Shown here: piece by piece, positions 36,068-44,213 of the stretch
Layout: every line of letters starts with the position of its first letter
How positions within the stretch are numbered: the stretch's first letter is position 1
Source of the DNA: CAVRZY01 sp963725415
GTDB lineage: Bacteria; Acidobacteriota; Terriglobia; Bryobacterales; Bryobacteraceae
DNA length: 64,000 bases
Assembly (NCBI GenBank): GCA_963725415.1
Contig: CAVRZY010000306.1
Location: forward strand, 1-64,000
Direction: 5' to 3'
Position numbers and translations under genes: made by a program
The notes under the pieces: generated by a model
Databases searched by the model: none
Told to the model about the DNA's origin: nothing
The model's input: only the letters and a program-made list of their open reading frames with translations

Positions 36068-36367
36068 CTACTGAATCACGCCGGTGGGGCCTTGGGGCTC
36101 GAGCCGGATTTCGCCGAAGGTGGCTTCGTATTGGGAAATGTTCTGCTGGAGAATGTTCAGCAGGGCCTTGGCCTGCTGGGGGCTCAGGTAGATGCCCTGG
36201 AAGTTCCGGATCGAGACGCTGTCGGGCGCGGTTTGGGTGACGGTGCCGAACATCAGAAAGAAGTCCCACAGGTTGGCGCGGACCTGGATGCTGTTGGCAT
36301 AGGTCTCCCGGTATTCGGGCGCGTTTTCCAGGTGGATCCTGGGCTGTGGCGGAGGTGTCATTGACAT
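36068..36367 (-). CDS. DUF3467 protein
   Basis: A 99-residue protein matching DUF3467: ETYANSIQVRANLWDFFLMFGTV, GIYLSPQQAKALLNILQQNISQYEATFGEI. Members are small, widespread and of unknown function, and resemble archaeal/bacterial stress-linked proteins. It starts six bases after the EF-P stop and is surely cotranscribed with it. Confidence 0.82.
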   Translation of the reverse strand: MSMTPPPQPRIHLENAPEYRETYANSIQVRANLWDFFLMFGTVTQTAPDSVSIRNFQGIYLSPQQAKALLNILQQNISQYEATFGEIRLEPQGPTGVIQ

Positions 36368-36373
36368 GGGCTG

Positions 36374-36949
36374 TCAGCCTTTCTGTGCGCCCTTGGCGCG
36401 GTCGATGTACTTGAGGTTGGTGACGTCGAGCCGGATCAGGTCGCCCACCTTGATGAATTGGGGCACCATGACCTCGACGCTGTTGTCAAAGCGAGCCGGC
36501 TTCCAAACACTTTCCTGCTGTTGATGGACCGGTGGGGCGGTCTCGGCCACGCGCAGTTCCAAGATGTCGGGGAAGACGACGTTAACGGGTCGTCCCTCGA
36601 CGAACTCGACCGCCACGCGCATTTCCGGCAGCAGAAAACCGGCCTGCGGCCCGATCAGCGAGGCGGGGATCTCCACCTGCTCGTAAGTCTCCGGGTTCAT
36701 GAAGCAGCACTGGCCGCCATCGGCGTAGAGGAAATCCATAGGTTGCTTCTCGACCCCCAACTCCTCCAGCTTGAGATCGGATCGAAAGCTGTGTTCCCAA
36801 AGCGTACCGGTGGAAAGGTTCTTGAGACGGGCGTGCGTCACCCCCCCCATTTTGCCCTGGCCGGGATGATAGTCGGCAATGAGGACCTTATAGACCTGCC
36901 CTTCATAGCGAACGGCCATCCCAGCACGCATTTGTGATGCGGTCACCAT
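36374..36949 (-). CDS. efp: Translation elongation factor P, acidobacterial type
   Basis: EF-P relieves ribosome stalling at polyproline. The 191-residue protein has the three beta domains. The domain I loop HPGQGKMGGVTHARLKN carries K33 at the position of the modified lysine (K34 in E. coli) but with a longer glycine-rich loop than the usual PGKG. Domain III ends VEVMVPQFIKVGDLIRLDVTNLKYIDRAKG. ATG 36949 has GGAGG five bases upstream. No EpmA, EarP or YmfI-like modification gene is visible nearby, so its modification, if any, is unknown. A four-residue HQQQ linker separates domains II and III. Confidence 0.9.
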   Translation of the reverse strand: MVTASQMRAGMAVRYEGQVYKVLIADYHPGQGKMGGVTHARLKNLSTGTLWEHSFRSDLKLEELGVEKQPMDFLYADGGQCCFMNPETYEQVEIPASLIGPQAGFLLPEMRVAVEFVEGRPVNVVFPDILELRVAETAPPVHQQQESVWKPARFDNSVEVMVPQFIKVGDLIRLDVTNLKYIDRAKGAQKG

Positions 36950-37049
36950 GCTCGCCTCCGATAATGCAGCTTGTAGCCGCTAGAGCAACCGCTTGCTCGC
37001 CCGCCCCGCAAGCTGCATGTTCGCAGCCTGGATTCTCAGGATACTATAG

Positions 37050-39371
37050 ATGGCTATGGAAAGAGTTTGGATATTGTTGCTGCTGATGACCGCGAGCCTG
37101 GCCGCGCAGGCTCCCAGGCTGGCCAACACGCCGCGGCCCGCGGTTGAGGACAAGGTGAAGGACCGTTTCGTGCCGGCCCCCTATGACCGGCAGCAGATCG
37201 GGGGCCTACTGGGCGAGCGCATGAAGCTGAACCTGGAGGGACGCCTGCTGAAGGTGGACGAGCGAGCCTTGCTGGCAGGATTCCAGAAGCGGCCCGGCAA
37301 TCATCCCTGGATCGGCGAGCACATCGGGAAATTCCTCCACGCCGCCTCCAACACCTGGGCGTACACCGGCGACGGGCGCTTGAAGACCATACTGGACCGG
37401 ATGGCGCGCGCGCTGATGGCCACCCAATTGCCAGACGGCTACCTGGGAACCTACACCGACGACCAGCGCTGGACAAGCTGGGACGTCTGGGTCCATAAGT
37501 ACGACCTGATCGGCCTGCTCAGCTACTACCAGGTCAGCGGGGACCAGGCGGCCTTAGACGCCGCCCGCAAGATCGGCGATTTGCTCAGCCAGACCTTCTC
37601 ACAGGCGCCCGGCCAGCGGGACATCATCCAGGCGGGAACTCACGTTGGCATGGCGGCCACCAGCGTGCTCGAGCCCATCTGCCTGCTGTATCGCTATACC
37701 GCCGAGAAACGCTATCTAGATTTCGCCCACTACATCGTCCGCGCCTCCGACCGGCCGGACGGGCCGAAGATCATCAACTCGCTGCTCAAGACGGGCAGCG
37801 TGTACAAAACCGCCGACGCCAAGGCCTACGAGATGATGTCGAACCTGGTGGGGCTGGTGGATCTCTATCGGCTCACCGGGGAGGAAACCTTCCTCAAGCC
37901 GGCGCTGGTCGCCTGGAAGGATATCGTCGCCAAGCGGCTCTATGTAACCGGAACTACCAGTTCCCACGAACACTTCAAGGATGACCTCGTGCTGTTCGGC
38001 GAGGAAAGCGCCGGCGTGGGTGAATGCTGCGCGACTGTAACCTGGCTCCAGCTCAACTGGCAGTTGCTGCGCCTCACCGGGGAGCCGCAGTATGCCGACG
38101 AGATCGAGCGCACCCTGTACAACCAGTTGCTGGGAGCGCAGGACCCGCGCAACGGCAACATTTGTTTCTTCACGCCCCTGCTGGGCAGGAAGAGGCCCGA
38201 ATCGACCATCAACTGCTCGGTGTCCAGTGGACCCCGCGGGATTTCCATGATCCCGCAACTGGCCTGGGGAACGCGCGAAGGCGGGCCGGCGCTGCTGCTC
38301 TATGTTCCGGGCGAGGTGACGGTTCCAGTGAGCGCCGCCGAGGGCAGCCTCGAGGTCGCCTTGAGATCCGACAGCCGTTTTCTGGCCGACGGCTCGTCCG
38401 TGATCACGGTGCGGCCGTCGCGCAGGGCGAAATTCCCGGTTTTCCTGCGTGTGCCCTCGTGGTGCAAGCGCTACGCCGCCACCGTGGGCGGGGTTGTGAC
38501 CCCGGGCGCCGCCGGACAGTTCGTGAGGCTCGAGCGCCTCTGGCAGCCGGGTGACCGCATCGACATCAAGATGGACCTGACGGTCCAGGTGCTCTCCGGG
38601 GGACACAGCTATCCGGACTTCCTGGCCATCCAGCGCGGGCCGCAGGTGCTGGCGCTGGACAGCACGGTGAATCCCGAGGTGCCGTTCCTGCACCGCGCCG
38701 CACTCGCCTCCTCCGAAGAGATTCAGTTGCTGGATGCGTCCAAGAGATTGCCGAGGGGCTGGGCCGGCAACCAGGCTTACGCGGTCCAAGGAATCGCCGC
38801 CGATCGTCCGCTCGAAGGCAGGCAAACCGTAACCAAGAGGGAATTGCTCCTGGTACCGTTCGCGGATGCCCGCAACTACCGGGTGTGGCTGGTGCGGTAC
38901 GAGAAGATGCCGTTCGGACCAGTGGCGGTGACGGCCTTCGGAACGGAGTCCTGGTCCAGAGCCGGCAATATTGAAGGCTCAATCTGCGACGAGCGGTCCG
39001 ACACCTTCCGCGTGACCTTCCAAGGCCCGCCCGCCAGGCAGGACTGGTACGCGGTCGAGATGGATCGCCCGGAGGTGATCGTGCGCCTGGTCTATCGTCA
39101 TGGCAGGGTCTATCAAGACGGCGGCTGGTTCAACACCTCAGCGGGGAAACCGCAGTTCCAGCTCAAACGCACGCGCACGGGCGCCTGGGAGACGGTCGCT
39201 ACTCTGGACACCTATCCCGACACCAGCTCGGGTCAGGCGCCGAGTCTGCGCGACGGCCAGCCCTTCGAAGCCAGGCTTAAGGAACCGGTGAAGGCCGTGG
39301 GCATCCGCATCGTGGGGCGTCCGGGAGGCGCCTTCTCGAGCTGCGCCGAGTTGGCCGCTTACGGGCAGTGA
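37050..39371 (+). CDS. Secreted GH127-like beta-L-arabinofuranosidase family protein
   Basis: A 773-residue exported protein (signal MERVWILLLLMTASLAAQA) of the GH127/DUF1680 family. Its (alpha/alpha)6 barrel spans about 45-430 (GNHPWIGEHIGKFLHAASNTW, LPDGYLGTYTDD, VWVHKYDLIGLL), followed by beta-sandwich domains and an extra C-terminal jelly-roll-like module (about 650-773). By analogy with HypBA1, E307 (HEHF) is the acid/base position and E325 and C327 (GECC) are zinc ligands. The normal CC pair carrying the nucleophile is replaced by NCS around C389, so only one of two cysteines remains. It may be a divergent subfamily with altered chemistry. Confidence 0.85.
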   Translation: MAMERVWILLLLMTASLAAQAPRLANTPRPAVEDKVKDRFVPAPYDRQQIGGLLGERMKLNLEGRLLKVDERALLAGFQKRPGNHPWIGEHIGKFLHAASNTWAYTGDGRLKTILDRMARALMATQLPDGYLGTYTDDQRWTSWDVWVHKYDLIGLLSYYQVSGDQAALDAARKIGDLLSQTFSQAPGQRDIIQAGTHVGMAATSVLEPICLLYRYTAEKRYLDFAHYIVRASDRPDGPKIINSLLKTGSVYKTADAKAYEMMSNLVGLVDLYRLTGEETFLKPALVAWKDIVAKRLYVTGTTSSHEHFKDDLVLFGEESAGVGECCATVTWLQLNWQLLRLTGEPQYADEIERTLYNQLLGAQDPRNGNICFFTPLLGRKRPESTINCSVSSGPRGISMIPQLAWGTREGGPALLLYVPGEVTVPVSAAEGSLEVALRSDSRFLADGSSVITVRPSRRAKFPVFLRVPSWCKRYAATVGGVVTPGAAGQFVRLERLWQPGDRIDIKMDLTVQVLSGGHSYPDFLAIQRGPQVLALDSTVNPEVPFLHRAALASSEEIQLLDASKRLPRGWAGNQAYAVQGIAADRPLEGRQTVTKRELLLVPFADARNYRVWLVRYEKMPFGPVAVTAFGTESWSRAGNIEGSICDERSDTFRVTFQGPPARQDWYAVEMDRPEVIVRLVYRHGRVYQDGGWFNTSAGKPQFQLKRTRTGAWETVATLDTYPDTSSGQAPSLRDGQPFEARLKEPVKAVGIRIVGRPGGAFSSCAELAAYGQ

Positions 39372-39391
39372 GCCGGGCTGGCAGCCGATTG

Positions 39392-40630
39392 TCAGGCCCG
39401 GAAAATCCTATCCGCCCAACTAATGGCGTCCAGGTACAAGCCGGCAGTCGTGCCTGGAGGCAGCCCGAGTTGGCTCGTGGTGGCCGTCACCGCTTCCCAA
39501 TCAGCCGCCTCATGAGCCCGCACCAGAGCATGCACGCGCGCCAGGCGGCTGTTCTTGCGAGCCCCGCCCAAGAGGGCTTCGCGAACATCGTCGGCCAGGC
39601 AGATCTCCGCCAGCACCTTCTCCAGCGGCCGGTCCATTATGGCGTCCAGCAAGGAGAACATCCCCAGGAAGAACAGGTCTGTTTTGCGGCGGCCCAGACC
39701 GATCCAGGGCGCTAGGGATTCGCAGAAGCGCGCACGCACCGCAGCCGTCACCACCAACTCCTCGGGCTTGTCCTGCGCCAGGCTGGGCAGCGCTACCAGC
39801 GACAGCCATTTCCGGATCTCACTCTCCCCCAGCAGGACCAGTGCCTGCTTGATAGACTCGATCTGGCCGCGCCAGCCGAAGGCGGCCGAGTTGATATAGC
39901 GCAGCAGCTTGTAGGAAAGCGAGACCTCCTGCTTGATGATGCCTTCCAGGCGTTGATAGTCCAGCTCCGGGCGGCTGATCTCGGACAAGATCTGGAGGTA
40001 ATGGAACTTGAAGGCGGGGATCCCGCGCCCGCTGATGACCACGGGATGGGCAAAGAAGTACCCCTGAAAATAGTGGAACCCTATCTCATGGGCCTGCTTG
40101 AACTGCTCGTACGTCTCGACCTTCTCGGCCAGCATCTTGGTGCCGCGAGCACTGTAATGCCTGACCAGACGCAGCCGCTCGGGCTCGGGTGTGGCCAAGA
40201 AGTCCACCTTGATGATGTCGGCTAATTCAGCCAGAGGCTCGAAGCGCTTTTCGCAGACGAAGTCGTCCAGGACTAGCGAGTACCCACGCTCTTTGAGGTT
40301 CTTGCAGGCGGCCATGACCTGGCTGTCGGGAGGCACGGATTCCAGTATCTCCACCATGGCGATCTGCCGCGGAAGGATGGAGGCGCACTCGCCCACCAGC
40401 AGGTCCCGATTGAAATTGATAAAGGCGCGCTTGCCTCCCAAGATCTTCTCGACGCCCAGCGAGAAGAAGCTGGTAGTAATCACTTGCGAGGTGGCGCGGG
40501 TGCCGTCGGTACCGTCGAAGACGTTGTTCAGCGAGGAGCGGAAAAGCAGCTCATAGCCGAAGACGTGCTGCTCCCGGTCGAAAATGGCCTGCCGCGCGAC
40601 AAAGATGTCCACACCCCGCTCCTTGACCAC
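39392..40630 (-). CDS. EAL-HDOD domain signalling protein
   Basis: A 412-residue cytoplasmic regulator of the YuxH/CdgJ type. Residues about 5-200 form an EAL-like domain (FVARQAIFDREQHVFGYELLFRSS; the E-x-L signature is present as YELLFR, but several metal-binding residues of active phosphodiesterases seem missing). Residues about 205-400 are HDOD (YQRLEGIIKQEVSLSYKLLRYINSAAFG, ALVLLGESEIRKWLSL, LFFLGMFSLLDAI). Such proteins usually act as c-di-GMP-related scaffolds for motility or surface behaviour. No flagellar or pilus genes are adjacent, so the output is unknown. Confidence 0.88.
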   Translation of the reverse strand: MVKERGVDIFVARQAIFDREQHVFGYELLFRSSLNNVFDGTDGTRATSQVITTSFFSLGVEKILGGKRAFINFNRDLLVGECASILPRQIAMVEILESVPPDSQVMAACKNLKERGYSLVLDDFVCEKRFEPLAELADIIKVDFLATPEPERLRLVRHYSARGTKMLAEKVETYEQFKQAHEIGFHYFQGYFFAHPVVISGRGIPAFKFHYLQILSEISRPELDYQRLEGIIKQEVSLSYKLLRYINSAAFGWRGQIESIKQALVLLGESEIRKWLSLVALPSLAQDKPEELVVTAAVRARFCESLAPWIGLGRRKTDLFFLGMFSLLDAIMDRPLEKVLAEICLADDVREALLGGARKNSRLARVHALVRAHEAADWEAVTATTSQLGLPPGTTAGLYLDAISWADRIFRA

Positions 40631-40747
40631 AGTCTGGGGGTTGAAGTGCCGAGAAACAAGACGGGAAACGGCGGACTGCGGGCAGGGAAAATATCTGAGT
40701 TTGGCTGAGCGGCCCCGTCCTCGAGGCCCTGCGCCGGTCCCTCACCC

Positions 40748-41875
40748 TCAGCCGAACAGTTCCTGGGCGCGGATCAGCCGCTTGCTTACCTGCACGCCGT
40801 TCGGGCAGCGGATGGTGCAGGCGGCGCACTGGCGGCAGCGGACCTGCCTGATTTCCGGGGGCAGCTTCAGGAACTCCTCCCGGCCCAACGCGAATTGCCC
40901 GTAGCCCTCCGCGTAGGTCAGGTAGCGCAGCATGTCCGCTACCGGCAATCCCTGCGGGCACCTCCCGTCGCAGCGGCCGCACATGCGGCAGTAATAGGGG
41001 CGGATCTCTTCCAGCCCCGCAGCCAGCGCCTTCTCGTCTGCCGCGCTGAACGGCTCCCTCATGGCCCTCAGGTTCTCTTCCAGTTGCTCCGCGTCGCTCA
41101 TGCTGGGAACGGTGCTGTCCACATTGGGGTTTTTCAGGACCCACTTCAGGGCCGCCAGCATGGCCCCCTCGCGCTGCAAGGTCGAGTGGAGCTTGTCCGC
41201 AGGGCGCAGGCGGCGGAACCCCCCGGCCATCACCTTCATGGCCACCAGCCCCACCCCGGCCTTGTGCAGCGATTCCAGGGCTGGGTCCACCTCGGCGGCC
41301 ATGGTGAAGTTGTAACTCGCCATCACCACGTCGGTCTTGCCGGTTTTCAGGATGAACGGCGCCACCGCCGGCAGGCGATGCGTGCTCACTCCCAGGAAGC
41401 GGATCTTGCCCTGCTTCTTGACGATCTCCTGGGCTTCCATCAGATCGCCGGTGATCCTGTCGGGGCTGTCTTTGGCATGTAGATACCAGATGTCCAGGTA
41501 GTCGGTGGCCAGTTCTTTGAGGCTGATCTCGAGATCCCGCAGCGCGCCTTGCTTGTCGAGGATGCCGTCGGGGTCCACTTTGCTCGACAGGATCACGCTT
41601 TTCCGCCTGGCCCCCAGCGCCGCCCCCACCATCCGCTCGTTGTTGCCTTTCTGGTACTGGCGGGCCGTGTCGAAGTAGTTGAGCCCCAGGTCGATGGCTC
41701 GCGAGATCACGCTGGAGTCGGTGGTGATCAAGCAGCCGAAACCCACGGTTGTCACCTTCAAGCCCGTTCTGCCAAGGGTCCGATGCCGCAACGCAAGCGC
41801 GACAGCCCCTCCACCAGCCGCGGGCAGAGCCAGCCCGGCGGCCAGAAAATCCCGGCGGGAAGATTCGATTGTCAT
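40748..41875 (-). CDS. Tat-exported aldo/keto reductase with 4Fe-4S tail
   Basis: A 375-residue protein. The Tat signal SRRDFLAAGLALPAAGGGAVAL leads into an aldo/keto reductase barrel: LGRTGLKVTTVGFGCL, LGLNYFDTARQY with catalytic D and Y, SSKV, and DIWYLHAKD. The C-terminal 80 residues carry two cysteine clusters, CRMCGRCDGRCP and CRQCAACTIRCP, typical of the Fe-S-binding subgroup of this family. It would reduce or oxidise a carbonyl or sugar substrate, possibly coupling to electron carriers. Start ATG 41875 directly precedes the twin arginine. Confidence 0.88.
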   Translation of the reverse strand: MTIESSRRDFLAAGLALPAAGGGAVALALRHRTLGRTGLKVTTVGFGCLITTDSSVISRAIDLGLNYFDTARQYQKGNNERMVGAALGARRKSVILSSKVDPDGILDKQGALRDLEISLKELATDYLDIWYLHAKDSPDRITGDLMEAQEIVKKQGKIRFLGVSTHRLPAVAPFILKTGKTDVVMASYNFTMAAEVDPALESLHKAGVGLVAMKVMAGGFRRLRPADKLHSTLQREGAMLAALKWVLKNPNVDSTVPSMSDAEQLEENLRAMREPFSAADEKALAAGLEEIRPYYCRMCGRCDGRCPQGLPVADMLRYLTYAEGYGQFALGREEFLKLPPEIRQVRCRQCAACTIRCPNGVQVSKRLIRAQELFG

Positions 41876-41891
41876 GGCATCTCCTTTAGTC

Positions 41892-44141
41892 CTAGCGCCC
41901 CCGCCACTCGCGGGAGAGCTTCTGGAGTAACTCGACCGGTGTGGGGCCGTCGTGGACCACCAGGCGGTAACGCAGCCTCAGCGGCTGTCCCTGTTTCACG
42001 GTCACCGGGCCGCTGGCCACGATGCACGGGTTGATCATCCACACGTAGCGCGGATTGTGCCACGTAGACGGCGGATTCCCGGGATGATCCAGCACCGCCG
42101 CGCCGATGGTCTTGCCGTCCTTCAGCGTGATCGTGTAGTCGTACCACTCGGCGGGCGGCCAGTTCAACTCGGGCACGGAGTAGTGCGGATCGGGCAGCCC
42201 GACCTTGCCGTCCGCCTTCGCGTAATACGAGTCGCCGTCATTGCGGGCGCGCACGCAGAATCCGCCAAAGGCCGTATGGTTGAGCACTAACTCCTGCGCC
42301 GGCGCCAGCAGGTAGCTCAGATCCAGCACGTAGACCCCGTCGCGCTCGCGCACCTCCGCCGAGGTGGTTTCGTCCATCATCGTCTTGTCATCAATCATCC
42401 AGGCGTTGCGGATCTCGACTTCCGCGCCTTGGGAATCGGCCTTGATCAGCTTTACGTCGCGGTTCTTGATGACCCGCCCCTGGGTGGGCGCGAATTGGCC
42501 CCAGCCCCAGAAATCGCCGCGATTGATGTTCCAGCCCCGCGTCGGCCCGGTCGGACCGAAGGCCGTGAAGTCGGCCTTCTGACGGAATTCCATCGAGTGC
42601 CAGGCCAGGAAGACGCCGCGATGATGGTGGTGATCGCCCGGCGCCAAATCGGTCAATCTCTCCCCCGAGGGCGTGTTGAGGGGATGGAAGCAACACACGC
42701 TGTTGGCGGCCAGGTTGGTCCTCTCCGGCTTAACCGTCATGTAGCGGAACACCGTGCGCCCGTCCGGAGTCTTCAGTTCCATGCCGTAGGTCTCGGGCGC
42801 CAGGGTGTAAGCTCCCGCCCGGCGCGGCGCCGCGGGCGTGGCCCACTCGATCCAGCTCGGGTAGGTGGTTTCGGGCGGCAGCAGGTTCTTCGTCTTTGGC
42901 GAGGGCGTGAAGCCGCGGTTGTAGAAAACGTACAGGCCGCTTTTCCCGGCGCACACGATGTCGTTGCGGCCGTCGCCATCCACATCCCGGATGTTCAGCT
43001 TCATGCCCACCCCGATGGCGCCGTTAGGCGGCGGGTTGGTGGTCTTCACCTCTGGGTACCAGGGCAGGTGATTGTAAGACAGGACGTGCCGCTCGAACTG
43101 GCCGTCCCGGATCTTGTACCAGAACACGAACAGCGGGTCGAACTCGCCGACGTCGCGGCCGTGGTGCGGGAACAGGCGCTTGCCGGTGACCAGTTCCGGT
43201 TTCCCATCGCCATCCAGATCGCCCAGCGCCATAGTATGGAACCCGCCGAAATTCCTTTCCACCCAGTGGTGCGTGAAGCTGCGCTGGCCGCTGCCGTCCA
43301 CCCTCTGCTCCAGCCATGCCAGCCCGTAGGCGTGCGCGGAGCCGATGATGATATCGTTCAGGCCGTCGCCGTTAACGTCGTAGACCAGGATGGGGTGGGA
43401 GGCGGCTCCGCCCTCGAAGCGGTAATCGGCGTGGAAGGGCCACGGCTGCTCGGCCGGGCGCGGCGGGCCCTCGTACCAGCCCACCGGGGTCACGATTTCC
43501 ACCCGGCCATCGCCGTTGATGTCGCCCAGCCCGTTCCCGTGAGTCTCCCCCTGCGTTCCGATGACGTGCTCCTTGAACCACGGCGCACCATCGATATGCT
43601 CCAGCCAGGTCATCCCCTGGCCCGGTACCAGCGACCAATGGTTCACCAGGATATCCTCGTCGCCGTCCCCGTCAATGTCTCCGTGGATCACTCCTTCCAT
43701 CGATTGCGCCGAATGAATCCGGTAGGCCTTCCACCTCACGCCGGGCTGGCCCGGGTTTTCGTACCAGAAGGCGCCCTTCATCCTCATCCAGCCCGAGCTG
43801 ACGATGTCCATCCGCCCGTCACGATTCACGTCCATGGCGAATTCGCTGTTGTCGTCGGTTTCCGGCCCGTTGGTCTCGGCGCCGTCGCGGAAGTTCTCGT
43901 GCTTGATCCAGTCGGGCGCTTGATACCAGTTCCGGCCGGCGGCGACGTCCAAACGCCCGTCGCCATCCGCGTCCAGCACCGAAGCGCACTCCGAGAACGG
44001 CCCGTACCAGTAGGTGTGCCGGTCCGGGTCGTGCGCCGGCCCATCAATCTTGACTGGGACGAAGAGCGGTTCGCCGCCCTGCTGGGCTGTAATTAAAGCA
44101 GCCAGCAGAACTACAGACAGCAAGCACAGGCGTGTCGTCAT
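41892..44141 (-). CDS. Secreted FG-GAP propeller fused to PmoA-like domain
   Basis: About 749 residues with a signal peptide (MTTRLCLLSVVLLAALITAQ; ATG 44159 is an alternative start). The N-terminal half (about 20-440) contains at least six calcium-binding FG-GAP/VCBS motifs: DADGDGRLDVA, DVNRDGRMDIV, DIDGDGDEDIL, DINGDGRVEIV, DVNGDGLNDII, DLDGDGKPELV, DVDGDGRNDIV. The C-terminal half (about 470-749) is a DUF6807/'methane oxygenase PmoA'-like domain (GERLTDLAPGDHHHHRGVF, WWINP-type end VWMINPCIV). That name is historical; such proteins are not copper monooxygenase subunits. It probably binds or processes extracellular glycans. The gene is divergent from the flavin oxidoreductase. Confidence 0.82.
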   Translation of the reverse strand: MTTRLCLLSVVLLAALITAQQGGEPLFVPVKIDGPAHDPDRHTYWYGPFSECASVLDADGDGRLDVAAGRNWYQAPDWIKHENFRDGAETNGPETDDNSEFAMDVNRDGRMDIVSSGWMRMKGAFWYENPGQPGVRWKAYRIHSAQSMEGVIHGDIDGDGDEDILVNHWSLVPGQGMTWLEHIDGAPWFKEHVIGTQGETHGNGLGDINGDGRVEIVTPVGWYEGPPRPAEQPWPFHADYRFEGGAASHPILVYDVNGDGLNDIIIGSAHAYGLAWLEQRVDGSGQRSFTHHWVERNFGGFHTMALGDLDGDGKPELVTGKRLFPHHGRDVGEFDPLFVFWYKIRDGQFERHVLSYNHLPWYPEVKTTNPPPNGAIGVGMKLNIRDVDGDGRNDIVCAGKSGLYVFYNRGFTPSPKTKNLLPPETTYPSWIEWATPAAPRRAGAYTLAPETYGMELKTPDGRTVFRYMTVKPERTNLAANSVCCFHPLNTPSGERLTDLAPGDHHHHRGVFLAWHSMEFRQKADFTAFGPTGPTRGWNINRGDFWGWGQFAPTQGRVIKNRDVKLIKADSQGAEVEIRNAWMIDDKTMMDETTSAEVRERDGVYVLDLSYLLAPAQELVLNHTAFGGFCVRARNDGDSYYAKADGKVGLPDPHYSVPELNWPPAEWYDYTITLKDGKTIGAAVLDHPGNPPSTWHNPRYVWMINPCIVASGPVTVKQGQPLRLRYRLVVHDGPTPVELLQKLSREWRGR

Positions 44142-44169
44142 GGTGAAGCTCCTAATCAAGCCGAAGTTG

Positions 44170-44181
44170 ATGATATATCAT
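44170..44181. promoter_or_regulatory. Perfect 12-bp palindrome in divergent promoter region
   Basis: ATGATATATCAT lies between the divergent FG-GAP/PmoA-like gene and the flavin oxidoreductase, 32 bases before ATG 44214. TGATATATCA-like sites are reminiscent of GntR-family operators, but no regulator gene is adjacent, so a shared operator is an inference. Confidence 0.45.
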
Positions 44182-44213
44182 GTATGCGTCCAGTGGAAGG
44201 CGGGACCAATATC

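Noticed and set aside
41892..44141. Particulate methane monooxygenase subunit
   Set aside because: The 'PmoA' family name (DUF6807) is a historical misnomer; no copper-site motifs, membrane helices or pmoBC genes are present.
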